Shown in pieces: positions 33,984-42,974 of a DNA stretch of 64,000 nucleotides (its first letter is position 1; the number at the start of each line of letters is the position of its first letter). The DNA is from Pyrinomonadaceae bacterium (GTDB lineage: Bacteria > Acidobacteriota > Blastocatellia > Pyrinomonadales > Pyrinomonadaceae): contig JAHCHG010000006.1 of NCBI GenBank assembly GCA_026129865.1, positions 229,888 to 293,887 on the forward strand, in the 5' to 3' direction. The translations under genes were made by a program, and so were the position numbers. The notes beneath the pieces were generated by a model. That model searched no databases and was not told the DNA's origin. It saw only the letters and a list, made by a program, of their open reading frames with translations.

Positions 33984-34019
33984 AAAGAAAGCACGTTGCC
34001 TAAATAAATCACAACGTGC
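33984..34019 (-). terminator. Terminator between the two Asn-rich lipoprotein genes
   Basis: GCACGTTG (33991-33998) and CAACGTGC (34012-34019) pair perfectly around a 13-base loop, and TTTCTTT follows on the minus strand. Confidence 0.72.
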
Positions 34020-34045
34020 CAAAAAAATTTTATAACAGATCAATA

Positions 34046-34309
34046 CTACGGTTTTGTGTTCGTATTGTCTTCTTTCTTCGTGTTCGAATTCGCGTCATCT
34101 TTCTTCATGTTTGAATTCGCGTCATCTTTCATGTTCGTGTTTGCATTGTTAGCAGCCGGAGCCATTGTCGGAGCCGGGGTCGGCGTGCTCATGTTCGTGT
34201 TGTTCGTGTTTGCGTTATTCGTGTTTGCTTTATTAGCAGCCGGATCTTCGCAAGCGAGTCCTAAAGCGCTCAATGCCAACAGTGCTGTAAGAGCAATTGT
34301 CTTTTTCAT
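34046..34309 (-). CDS. Small Asn-rich lipoprotein, paralogue of the downstream gene
   Basis: The 87-residue protein starts at the ATG at 34309, where ACAGGAG lies 9 bases upstream. Its signal ends in LGLAC (Cys20). The mature part is wholly low complexity: NANTNNANTNNTNM, a TPTPAPTMAPA segment, then three units of the type DDANSNMKK. It lacks the helical tail of its neighbour. A near-consensus promoter stands at 34416-34444. The protein may be a surface spacer; no family is recognised. Confidence 0.78.
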   Translation of the reverse strand: MKKTIALTALLALSALGLACEDPAANKANTNNANTNNTNMSTPTPAPTMAPAANNANTNMKDDANSNMKKDDANSNTKKEDNTNTKP

Positions 34310-34415
34310 TTTTGTGTTCTCCTGTCTTCTCAAAGATTAAAATTTTTATTTTTGCGAACTGTTTCTTCTCAAACAGCCGAAGTCCCATCCAACTAAATTT
34401 GTGGAACATTTGGAC

Positions 34416-34444
34416 AATATAAAGACCTAAGTTTGTTTAGTCAA
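34416..34444 (-). promoter_or_regulatory. Sigma-70 promoter of the Asn-rich lipoprotein gene
   Basis: On the minus strand TTGACT (34439-34444) and TATATT (34416-34421) are 17 bases apart. Initiation near 34409 gives a leader of about 100 bases. Confidence 0.7.
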
Positions 34445-34555
34445 ATCCAAAAAGACCAAAAAAACGAAATTAATAACTTTTTTTCGGATAATAATCGCGC
34501 TCTGTTTTTTAAGAAACAATGCAATTTTTTTACGCCTCGACTAAACCTAGAATCA

Positions 34556-34585
34556 TTGACTTGAAACTATGCCACACTGTATCTT
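34556..34585 (+). promoter_or_regulatory. Possible sigma-70 promoter of the GAF-GGDEF gene
   Basis: TTGACT (34556-34561) and TATCTT (34580-34585) are 18 bases apart, about 65 bases before the ATG at 34650. The gap 34310-34649 otherwise holds the divergent lipoprotein promoter and AT-rich sequence. Confidence 0.5.
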
Positions 34586-34649
34586 CTTTCCATAACTGAC
34601 GGCGGCGGAAAAATCATCGCCGCTCCCGCCTTTGATTCAATTTTTTTCG

Positions 34650-35924
34650 ATGAATATAAGCCGCAAATATTTTGCAACGACGAGCGCCGAACCGGAGAAA
34701 GGTGTAGCGACCGTTCTTGCTTTGATCTCACTGATAGCATTTGCTGCCGTTTTTATCGTCGCTTCGTCGTCTCTCCAAGTCGGTTACCGTCTGATCATTA
34801 GTTCGATCATTGCTGCGGTTTATTTATTCGCCGCTTCACGGGTGTCGTCATTCGGGCAATCTATCCCGAAAATGCAAATGAACGGAACCGATGCCGATCC
34901 GGTCGCGTTCGATGAAGAGATCGAAAATAAACTTCAAGCTTTGGAAGATGCAAGTACGTTTTTTGGCGCGTCGCTGAAGTCGAGCGATATGTTTCGGCTG
35001 GTTTCAAGCCGGATAAACGAAATGATTCCGTTCAGATCGATCGCGCTTTTCCTGGCGAACGAATCGGCGGACGGGTTGGATCTCTTGTTTTCAACCGGCG
35101 CCGACTCAGCGGTCATCACATCCAGAAATTTTTTGCCGGAATTGGGTCTGGCGGGAAAAGTGTTAACGTCAAAAACGCCGAAATTGGATAAATATATTGA
35201 ACTAGAACGAAAAATGGCGGCAAAGGACGATTTTTCGAACTCCGCTTCGACGATCGCGGCGCCGCTTTTTCGCGGCGAAAACGTTATCGGCGTGGTGCAG
35301 CTTTTCAGCGACGAGAACGGATATGGCGAAAGTTCGCTTAAGCTTATCGAAGCGATCTCGGTGCGGCTTGCTCCTTTACTTTTGAGCACTTTGGCGTTCG
35401 AGCAGAATCTTTCCAACGCGTTGACCGATCCTTTGACAAATTTGCCGAACGAACGCGCGTTTTTTCTTGTTCTTGAAAATCAAATTGCCGAATCGCAGCG
35501 CAACCGCGACGAACGCCCGCTGACGGTTCTTTCGCTCGATATTAAGAATTTTACCGAGATCAACCAGCGGTTCGGACATTCGACCGGCGACAATATTTTG
35601 GAATTTTCCGGAAAGATCATAAAGAACCAGCTTCGAAAAATGGATTTCCTCGCCCGATCGGCGAATGACGAATTTTTGATCATTTTGCCGACCGCAAACG
35701 AAGAAACCAGCGGAGAAATTCTCGAAAGACTTGTTCAAACGTTTAACGCTTCACCGTACGGCGTCGCCGCAGACAATCACGTCGTTGTGCAGTTAAACTC
35801 CGGATATGCAACCTTTTACCGCGACGGCGAAACCGCTGCCGATCTTCTTGAACGATCACGCAAACGGAAACGCGAGACAAAATCGCCCGGCGATATCAAA
35901 GTCTTGAAGTTCCCACAAAAATAA
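34650..35924 (+). CDS. Membrane GAF protein with degenerate GGDEF domain
   Basis: The 424-residue protein has two membrane helices (about 20-40 and 43-62), a GAF domain (about 90-260) and a C-terminal GGDEF-type fold (about 265-415: LTDPLTNLPNERAFFLVLEN, VLSLDIKNFTEINQRFGHST). The signature that binds GTP reads RSANDEF instead of RxGGDEF, so both glycines are lost and diguanylate cyclase activity is unlikely. It could bind GTP or act as a regulatory partner. An in-frame TTG 18 bases upstream is an alternative start; no ribosome site is visible at either. It precedes a Ser/Thr kinase on the same strand. Confidence 0.82.
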   Translation: MNISRKYFATTSAEPEKGVATVLALISLIAFAAVFIVASSSLQVGYRLIISSIIAAVYLFAASRVSSFGQSIPKMQMNGTDADPVAFDEEIENKLQALEDASTFFGASLKSSDMFRLVSSRINEMIPFRSIALFLANESADGLDLLFSTGADSAVITSRNFLPELGLAGKVLTSKTPKLDKYIELERKMAAKDDFSNSASTIAAPLFRGENVIGVVQLFSDENGYGESSLKLIEAISVRLAPLLLSTLAFEQNLSNALTDPLTNLPNERAFFLVLENQIAESQRNRDERPLTVLSLDIKNFTEINQRFGHSTGDNILEFSGKIIKNQLRKMDFLARSANDEFLIILPTANEETSGEILERLVQTFNASPYGVAADNHVVVQLNSGYATFYRDGETAADLLERSRKRKRETKSPGDIKVLKFPQK

Positions 35925-36107
35925 TTTCTTGTTAAATTCCGCTTCGTTTGAACCATCGTGTCACATTTCGAACGTCGGCAGTGTTTTTATATAAGCAGGT
36001 TGAGAAAAAAATTGAGTCATCGGTCGGAATATTTTCACCGGTTTCTAAACTTTTCGGCGCGAACTACGTTAGATATATCGGACCGATTTTTATAGTAAAT
36101 TGATTTT

Positions 36108-38915
36108 ATGCAAGCTGGCGCGACATTAGGACGGTACGAAATACGCTCAAAGATCGGCGAAGGCGGAATGGGCGAAGTCTTTCTCGCGCACGACGCGCAG
36201 CTCGACCGAAACGTTGCATTAAAGGTTCTTTTGCCTGAATTTTGCAGCGATCTCGAACGCGTGCAGCGGTTCAAACTTGAAGCAAAAGCCGCATCGGCGC
36301 TCAATCATCCAAATATTATTACGATCCATGAGATCGGCGAGGAAGATGACCGTCTTTTTATTGCTACCGAATTCATTGATGGAAAAACCGTTCGAGAACT
36401 GATCGAAGAAGGCGATCTGTCTTTTCTTGACGCCATCAAAATCGCCGAGCAGATCGCCGACGCGCTTGCCGTAGCGCACAACGCGCATATCACTCATCGC
36501 GACATCAAACCGGAAAATATCATGATCCGCGGCGACGGCTACGCGAAGATCCTCGACTTCGGGCTCGCAAAACCGACGATTCTGCCGGAAAGCAATTCTC
36601 AAGACGAAACGATGGTCAAAACCCAGCCGGGAATGGTGATGGGAAGCGTCCGTTATATGTCGCCCGAACAGGCGCGCGGCAAGACGACCGATGAACGGAG
36701 CGATGTTTGGAGCCTGGGCATTGTTTTATACGAGATGATCACCGGCGAAAATCCGTTTGAGGGAGAAACCGTCAGCGATTCGCTCGCGGCGTTGATCCAT
36801 ATTGAACCGAAACCGATCACCGACGCGCCGGAAGAACTTCAATGGATCTTGCGAAAAAGCCTGAAAAAAAAGGCATCCGAAAGATATCAGAATATTAAAG
36901 ACCTATCACTCGACCTGAAAGAACTTCGATCCGAACTTGAGCAGGGACTTCACGAAAGCGCCGGTGTTCCGTTTGCGAATACCACGATATCGGAACGAAA
37001 TTACACGAGCGAAAATAAAACACTGATCCATAGAACTTATTCGTCCGAAAATGCGACGATCAAAAAGAAAGCTTGGGTAAACACTCAGCGGAATACAGCT
37101 GTAAATGATGTCGGTTCGCGTATTTTCCCGATCTTTGTTACTGCGATGGTCGTAACGCTCGCCGCCAGCGCATGGTTTTATCTGCCGGTACTTTTTGGCA
37201 AAGAAACGCCGATATTTCAATCGATTCAGGTTTCGAGCAAGACCGACAACGGAAAATCGCAGAACGCAACGGTTTCGCCGGATGGAAAGTTCGTTTCATT
37301 TGTGGATCTTGAGGACGGAAAACCGCGCCTGGTCGTCCGTCAGCTGTCAACAAATTCGACGATCGAGGTCGTGCCGCCGACGATCAAACGATATTACCAG
37401 CCGTCATTTTCGCCTGACGGAGAATTTATCTATTATGTTCAGGTCGAAAACGGCGTCGGCACTCTTTTCCGTGTTCCGACACTTGGCGGCGAAAGCAAAC
37501 GGCTTCTTTACGATATCGATTCGCGAGTGACGTTTTCGCCCGACGGAAACCGCATTGCGTTTATCCGGCATAACCCGACCGACGGCGGCGACACGGTGTT
37601 TGTTTCCGATATAACGGGCGAAAATTTGACAGCATTTCTCGATACGAAATCGGTTGGCTATGACAAATTTCTGGATGTCGTCTGGACGGAAAGCGGCAGC
37701 AGCGTCTTGCTTGCGGGCTATGAAAATTTCAGCGAGCCGCTTCCGAAAGTAAAAGTTGTTGCGGTCGATTTTGCGGACGGAAAAAAAGAGATATCCGAAC
37801 CCGAAGAGTTTTCGACGTTCAATTCGGAAGGATGGGTCGCGGCGAACAGTTTTAACATTTTAAAGAACGAAAAGGGAATTATCTTTATCGGCAAGCGGAA
37901 TAATGAGGATAAACTGCAGATCTGGCATCTTTCGCAAACGGGCGGTTTGCTCAAGCCTGTAACGACGGATACGAGCGATTATGCGAGTTTGAGCGTTTCA
38001 TCAGACTCCGGGACGATCGTTACGACAAAGATCGACCGCATTTCGAGTCTGGCTTCGTTTAACCCGTCAACGAAAGAAACGAGTCAGGTTCTGGCGGACA
38101 GCAAAACTTTTGTTGCGTATTACGGCGTGTCGCAAACTCCGGAAGGGAAAATTCTTTATTCACGAATGACGGGGAAGGAAATCAATATCTTTTCCGCCGA
38201 AAAGAACGGCGCGGCTGAGATTCAGATCACTTCGGACAGTCATTTTAACGTAAATCCGGTTGCAACAAGGGACGGTAAATATATTGTTTTCAGTTCGAAC
38301 CGCAAAAATTCGTTTTCCGTTTGGCGTATGAACTCGGACGGTTCCGCTCCGGTTCAGCTGACAAATGCTCCGAACGGGCGCGACATTCAAATTCAGCTTT
38401 CAAACGATTCAAGGACGGTTTATTTTGTCAGAGAAAAAAGCGACGGCGGTAAGGGTACTCTGATGCGAGTTTCTATTGACGGCGGCGACGCGAAACCGAT
38501 ACTTCCGGAAGGAAAAGCGTCGAACATCATGCCGCAGATCTCGCCGGACGGAAATTCGATCGCATATTTGTCGCTCGAATATGACAGTAAAACATCGGAA
38601 TTTAATGCCGCAGTTCACATCGCAAATATTGTCGATGGCAGGTTAGATCAAAAAACGAGCAGCGTGAAGATCGATCTTCGCAATCGCTTTAAATGGTCGC
38701 CGGACGGAAAATCGCTGCAATATATTGCGAAAAAGGAATTTAGCAACATCTGGAATTTCGATTTTAAGAACATGAAGGAAAATCCGTTGACGGATTTCCG
38801 AACCAACGACCTTGTCGATTTTTACTGGATGAACGACGACAAAAATTTATTGCTCGTGCGTTCGACGGTAAACAGCGATCTTGTTCTGATCAAAGACGCG
38901 GAAGCAGCCGGATGA
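36108..38915 (+). CDS. Membrane Ser/Thr protein kinase with C-terminal TolB-like propeller
   Basis: The 935-residue protein begins with a complete Hanks-type kinase domain (about 9-275). It has GEGGMGEV (P loop), Lys39, the catalytic loop HRDIKPEN (Asp132), DFG (150-152) and SPEQARG. One membrane helix (about 339-359) follows, and then an extracytoplasmic WD40-like/TolB propeller with repeated SPDG units (VSPDGKFVSFV, FSPDGEFIYYV, FSPDGNRIAFI, ISPDGNSIAYL, WSPDGKSLQYI). The propeller probably senses an envelope ligand. This architecture is frequent in Acidobacteriota. No phosphatase is adjacent, although an RsbU-type phosphatase lies 12 kb downstream. Confidence 0.92.
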   Translation: MQAGATLGRYEIRSKIGEGGMGEVFLAHDAQLDRNVALKVLLPEFCSDLERVQRFKLEAKAASALNHPNIITIHEIGEEDDRLFIATEFIDGKTVRELIEEGDLSFLDAIKIAEQIADALAVAHNAHITHRDIKPENIMIRGDGYAKILDFGLAKPTILPESNSQDETMVKTQPGMVMGSVRYMSPEQARGKTTDERSDVWSLGIVLYEMITGENPFEGETVSDSLAALIHIEPKPITDAPEELQWILRKSLKKKASERYQNIKDLSLDLKELRSELEQGLHESAGVPFANTTISERNYTSENKTLIHRTYSSENATIKKKAWVNTQRNTAVNDVGSRIFPIFVTAMVVTLAASAWFYLPVLFGKETPIFQSIQVSSKTDNGKSQNATVSPDGKFVSFVDLEDGKPRLVVRQLSTNSTIEVVPPTIKRYYQPSFSPDGEFIYYVQVENGVGTLFRVPTLGGESKRLLYDIDSRVTFSPDGNRIAFIRHNPTDGGDTVFVSDITGENLTAFLDTKSVGYDKFLDVVWTESGSSVLLAGYENFSEPLPKVKVVAVDFADGKKEISEPEEFSTFNSEGWVAANSFNILKNEKGIIFIGKRNNEDKLQIWHLSQTGGLLKPVTTDTSDYASLSVSSDSGTIVTTKIDRISSLASFNPSTKETSQVLADSKTFVAYYGVSQTPEGKILYSRMTGKEINIFSAEKNGAAEIQITSDSHFNVNPVATRDGKYIVFSSNRKNSFSVWRMNSDGSAPVQLTNAPNGRDIQIQLSNDSRTVYFVREKSDGGKGTLMRVSIDGGDAKPILPEGKASNIMPQISPDGNSIAYLSLEYDSKTSEFNAAVHIANIVDGRLDQKTSSVKIDLRNRFKWSPDGKSLQYIAKKEFSNIWNFDFKNMKENPLTDFRTNDLVDFYWMNDDKNLLLVRSTVNSDLVLIKDAEAAG

Positions 38916-39052
38916 GATCGCGACGGACATGAATGAATAATTTGCCGCTTTCGGATACATGCCGGCAGCGGCTTTCATTTGTCTAAAATTTGCAATCCGC
39001 ACGGTTTACGGTCAAATTAGAAAGCAAATAAATCAAATCGGGAGCGATATTC

Positions 39053-40456
39053 ATGGCAAAAATTACATTTTACGGCGGCGTTGGAACGGTAACCGGATCG
39101 AAATATCTTCTTGAATCGAACGGAAAAAAAGTTTTGGTCGACTGCGGTCTTTTTCAAGGTCCCCGCGAATTGCGCGACCGAAACTGGGCAGAGCAGCCGT
39201 TCGACCCGCAATCGCTGGATGCAGTGATAATCACGCATGCCCATATCGATCACACAGGGTTTTTGCCTCGGGTCGTAAAGTTGGGATTTTCCGGACCGGT
39301 TTACACTTCGGGCGGGACGGCTGATCTTTTGAAAATTCTGCTTCCCGACAGCGCTCGACTGCAGGAAGAAGAAGCAGATTACCGTAACCGCCATAAGCTT
39401 TCGAAACATTCGCCGGCGCTGCCGCTTTATGACGAAGACGATGCGAAAGCCACGCTTGATCTGATAAAACCGGTTCCAAATAACGGCGTTCCCGTGGAGA
39501 TCTGTGAAGGATTTAGAGCAAGTTTTCTCGTTGCAGGACACATCATGGGCGCGAGTCTGGTTTTAGTCGAAATGGACAACGCGCGGGAAAATGGCGAATC
39601 GATCAAATTTCTTTTCTCCGGCGATCTCGGGCATTACGATCAGCCGATCCTGCGGGATCCGACGCCTCCGCCGGCGTGCGATTATTTGATGTGCGAATCG
39701 ACCTATGGAAATCGTCTTCACGGAGAAACGACGTCCGATGTTCATCTCGCACGAATAATAAATGAAGCCTATAAACGCGATGCTCCGATCTTGATTCCGG
39801 CATTTGCCGTCGGTCGAACTCAGGAACTTCTTTACATGATTCGCGAGCTCGAGGACGAGAAACGGATTCCGACCATGCCGGTCATTGTCGATTCGCCGAT
39901 GGCGTCAAAGGCGACCCAGGTTTACGCCCGCTGGACGGTTGAGCACGACGAAGAGTATGCGTCGATCCTCGCCAAAAAGGAGCAGCCGTTAAAACCTGAC
40001 TGGCTTCGAGCGACGTCGTCGCGGGACGAGTCGATACGACTGAACGATATGAAAGGTGCGCGAATAATCATTTCTGCTTCAGGCATGCTGTCCGGCGGAC
40101 GCGTTCTTCATCACGCAATGAGAATTTTGCCGAATCCGGACGCGACGATCGTCTTTGTCGGTTTTCAGGCTGCCGGAACGACCGGTAGGCGCGTTCAGGA
40201 CGGTGAACGGGAAGTAAGAATAATGAAAAATTGGATCCCGGTTCGTTGTCATGTCGAACGGGTCGAAGGTTTTTCGGCGCATGCCGATTGGAAAGCGGTG
40301 CTCAAATGGCTGTCGGGCTTGCCGAACGAGCCGAAAACCGTCTTTACAACGCACGGCGAACCGGACGCGGCAGAAGCGATGGCAGGTCATATTCGCGATG
40401 AATTTGGATGGAACGTTCATGTTCCCGGGTTAGGCGAAAGTTATGAGTTAACCTAA
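39053..40456 (+). CDS. Beta-CASP metallo-beta-lactamase-fold RNase
   Basis: The 467-residue protein has a metallo-beta-lactamase domain with HAHIDHTG (His62, His64, Asp66, His67), GHIMGAS and FSGDLGHYDQP, and an inserted beta-CASP domain with CESTYGN, SASGMLSGGR and GFSAHAD. These are the motif set of bacterial and archaeal CPSF73-like and YsgA/TTHA0252-type nucleases. It should cleave RNA by a two-zinc mechanism. Length is normal. GGGAG lies 9 bases before the ATG. It is preceded by a 137-bp gap and converges with the deacylase gene. Confidence 0.92.
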   Translation: MAKITFYGGVGTVTGSKYLLESNGKKVLVDCGLFQGPRELRDRNWAEQPFDPQSLDAVIITHAHIDHTGFLPRVVKLGFSGPVYTSGGTADLLKILLPDSARLQEEEADYRNRHKLSKHSPALPLYDEDDAKATLDLIKPVPNNGVPVEICEGFRASFLVAGHIMGASLVLVEMDNARENGESIKFLFSGDLGHYDQPILRDPTPPPACDYLMCESTYGNRLHGETTSDVHLARIINEAYKRDAPILIPAFAVGRTQELLYMIRELEDEKRIPTMPVIVDSPMASKATQVYARWTVEHDEEYASILAKKEQPLKPDWLRATSSRDESIRLNDMKGARIIISASGMLSGGRVLHHAMRILPNPDATIVFVGFQAAGTTGRRVQDGEREVRIMKNWIPVRCHVERVEGFSAHADWKAVLKWLSGLPNEPKTVFTTHGEPDAAEAMAGHIRDEFGWNVHVPGLGESYELT

Positions 40457-40502
40457 ACTTTGTCAGCATCTTGCGGGAAAACGAAAATGTTTCGCCGACC
40501 GC

Positions 40503-41468
40503 TTACGCAGGCGGTTCGGACACTTTCCCGATGTGAAAAAGAGCGTCGCCCTTATAAACGACCGGAATTCGATTAAGGCAAATGATATGACCTGTGATCG
40601 GCGAAGTTACTTTTTTCTGAAACTGTGCGAAAGGACCGTTGATGTAACCGAGCAGCTGATTTTTTTGAACCTCGGAACCATTTTTGACGAGCGGCTGAAA
40701 CATTCCCGAATATTTTGCGCGAACCCATTTTGAATTTGATAAAAAGACCGTTTTCGTTTTTTCTTCGTGTTCTTTAAATTCTTTGGTTCGCTGCCGAATG
40801 CCGAGGTGATCCATTACATTTAAAACGCCGCGAACGCCGATCTTTACGACGTCTTCATCGATTTCGCGCGATCTTCCGCCTTCGAAAATAACGACCGGAA
40901 TCTTTCGCGTATTCAATACTTTTCGAAGAGAACCGACCGGAGCTTTGTTTTGCAGGAAAGTAAACGGTGCGTTGAATTTTTTGGCGAGCATTAAATTTTC
41001 AGGATGTTCGCCGTCATATCGAATTTGCGGAAAATTAAACTTTGCCGCGCCGCCGGTGTGCAGGTCAACGACATAATCAACCTGCTGAATGATTTCCTGA
41101 GTGATCGAATTGGCAACTTGAGCAGCCAAGGAACCTTTTTTATTGCCCGGAAACGAGCGGTTTAGATCTCGTCCGTCGGCAAATTTGCGTTCCAGATTTA
41201 GAAATGCCATCACATTTACGACCGGAATGCAGATAATTGTGCCGCGATGCGGTTTGGCTTGTTTGTCGAAGATCAAACGTCTGACGATCTCAATACCGTT
41301 TACTTCATCGCCGTGAATTCCGCCTAAAACCAGCAAGGTCGGACCGTCGAGCTTTGCCCGCTCGACGATAACCGGAATTTCGATCTCGGTTCGCGTATAG
41401 AGCGATGCTGCCTTCAGCTTAATAAAAGTGCTTTTGCCGCATTTTATTTCCTCTGTGAGAATTTTCAT
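40503..41468 (-). CDS. Succinylglutamate desuccinylase/aspartoacylase-family deacylase
   Basis: This 321-residue zinc enzyme has GGIHGDEVNG (His and Glu ligands), the NRSFPG substrate segment, DLHTGG (third ligand His) and a late FEGGR with catalytic Glu, as in AstE/aspartoacylase M14-like enzymes. The last about 80 residues form a barrel-like segment with SPITGHIICLNRIPV and KGDALFHIG, typical of the larger subgroup. It lies 5 bp after a RimK-type glutamate ligase and two genes after a RimB-like protease. The pairing suggests that it removes what the ligase adds, or acts on a related acyl-amino acid bond. That is inference from context. Confidence 0.86.
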   Translation of the reverse strand: MKILTEEIKCGKSTFIKLKAASLYTRTEIEIPVIVERAKLDGPTLLVLGGIHGDEVNGIEIVRRLIFDKQAKPHRGTIICIPVVNVMAFLNLERKFADGRDLNRSFPGNKKGSLAAQVANSITQEIIQQVDYVVDLHTGGAAKFNFPQIRYDGEHPENLMLAKKFNAPFTFLQNKAPVGSLRKVLNTRKIPVVIFEGGRSREIDEDVVKIGVRGVLNVMDHLGIRQRTKEFKEHEEKTKTVFLSNSKWVRAKYSGMFQPLVKNGSEVQKNQLLGYINGPFAQFQKKVTSPITGHIICLNRIPVVYKGDALFHIGKVSEPPA

Positions 41469-41473
41469 GTGAA

Positions 41474-42346
41474 TTAAACGTGGCGCTCGACGTAGCGGAT
41501 TATTTCATTCGCGATGTCCTTTTTGGTGGCAGCTTCAATTCCTTCCAAGCCGGGCGACGAGTTTACTTCTAAGATCAATGCTCCGCGTTCCGACTGGAGC
41601 ATATCGACGCCGGCGATTCCCAAACCCATAACTCGCGCAGATTTTATCGCGGCATCTTCTTCCTCGTCGCTTAGTTCGATCAGTTCTGCCGAGCCGCCGC
41701 GATGCAGGTTCGAGCGAAATTCACCGTCTTTCGCCTGCCGTTTCATTGCGCCGACAACTTTCCCGTCCACGACAAATGCCCTAATGTCTGCGCCTTTTGC
41801 TTCTTTAATGAATTCCTGAAGAACTACACGGGCTTCCAAACCGTTAAATGCTTCCAAAACCGATTCTGCAGCTTTTTTTGTTTCCGCCATGACGACGCCC
41901 AAACCCTGTGTGCCTTCCAAAAGTTTTAGGATTATCGGCGTCGAACCGAGCAGTTTTACGACCGTTTCCGTATCTCTGGTGTAATTGGAAAAAACCGTTT
42001 TCGGCATTCCGAGACCGGCACGGGAAAGAAGCTGCATACTTCTCAGTTTATCCCTCGATTTCACAAGCGCCTGCGATTCGACCGCAGAAAATACCTTTTG
42101 CATTTCGAATTGCCGAACGACAGCCGTGCCGAAAAACGTAACCGATGCGCCGATGCGCGGAATTATCGCATCAATTCCGGTTAATTCTCTTCCGTTATAC
42201 ATTATGATCGGATTTTTTTTCTCGATCTGAAGAACGCATTTTGTATGATCGACCACGATCATTTCGTGTTTGCGCTTTGCACCGGCTTCGATAAGGCGGC
42301 GGGTCGAATATAATTTAGGATTTGCCGAAAGGATGGCGATTTTCAT
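41474..42346 (-). CDS. RimK-family alpha-L-glutamate ligase
   Basis: The 290-residue ATP-grasp enzyme has a Rossmann-like N-terminus ([20 protein letters not shown]), [19 protein letters not shown], the glycine loop [30 protein letters not shown] and the metal site [13 protein letters not shown]. coli RimK adds glutamates to the C-terminus of ribosomal protein S6; relatives add glutamate to other acceptors such as coenzyme F420 or peptides. Length is normal. It belongs to a three-gene minus-strand set with a RimB-like protease upstream and a deacylase 5 bp downstream. The target here is not known. Confidence 0.9.
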   Translation of the reverse strand: MKIAILSANPKLYSTRRLIEAGAKRKHEMIVVDHTKCVLQIEKKNPIIMYNGRELTGIDAIIPRIGASVTFFGTAVVRQFEMQKVFSAVESQALVKSRDKLRSMQLLSRAGLGMPKTVFSNYTRDTETVVKLLGSTPIILKLLEGTQGLGVVMAETKKAAESVLEAFNGLEARVVLQEFIKEAKGADIRAFVVDGKVVGAMKRQAKDGEFRSNLHRGGSAELIELSDEEEDAAIKSARVMGLGIAGVDMLQSERGALILEVNSSPGLEGIEAATKKDIANEIIRYVERHV

Positions 42347-42419
42347 AGTATTTCGATTGCTAAAACGTGAATTTAAATCCGGGAAATTAAAATTAAAACA
42401 AAATCTAAAGATTTTTGCG

Positions 42420-42893
42420 CTAATCGCGAGAGGAAATTTTATCGCCGTAATACTGGGCGTGATGGAAATTCTTTAATCGCGGGTTAACCAGGAAGTTGTT
42501 CCCGGCAAGAAATTTTCGACCGATCAAAACCGGATATCGCATATCGCCGCGAAAAGTGAGCGTAAAGTCGATTTTATAGATATGCCTGTGAAAACAGATC
42601 TTAGTCGTGATCATGTACCGGTCTTCGCTTTCGCCGTTTGAACTTTTTACCGTTGTTTTCGAATATTTTTTAAATTTATGCGTCTTTCCGGTATATTTCG
42701 TGTCGCCCGGATCGAGGAAAACTACGTTAAGCGAATCCGCAGTTTCGATTATGCTGCAGCAGTGAATTGCCGAAGTAAACGCGCCGGTGTCGATCTTGAC
42801 GCGAATTCGCTTTAGTCCAAGACTCGGAAAATCCGCTTTGTCCGTTCTGCCGATCAGATTTTCGTTGACGCCAGGTTTGATCATTAGGTTCAC
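42420..42893 (-). CDS. RimB/retropepsin-like protease (ATP-dependent zinc protease family)
   Basis: The 157-residue protein carries [12 protein letters not shown] (Asp35-Thr36-Gly37), the active-site triad of retropepsin-like aspartic proteases, and ends with the family block [20 protein letters not shown]. In Pseudomonas, RimB acts with RimK to control S6 glutamation; the same pairing is seen here with a 73-bp gap before rimK. The older family name is ATP-dependent zinc protease. No signal peptide is present, so it should be cytoplasmic. Confidence 0.82.
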   Translation of the reverse strand: MNLMIKPGVNENLIGRTDKADFPSLGLKRIRVKIDTGAFTSAIHCCSIIETADSLNVVFLDPGDTKYTGKTHKFKKYSKTTVKSSNGESEDRYMITTKICFHRHIYKIDFTLTFRGDMRYPVLIGRKFLAGNNFLVNPRLKNFHHAQYYGDKISSRD

Positions 42894-42974
42894 CGAGGTC
42901 AGAATTTCGAAAATTATATCACGACCGATATTTTTCCTGATGCGAACTTCAATGCAGGAGATTTTGCGCGGGAT

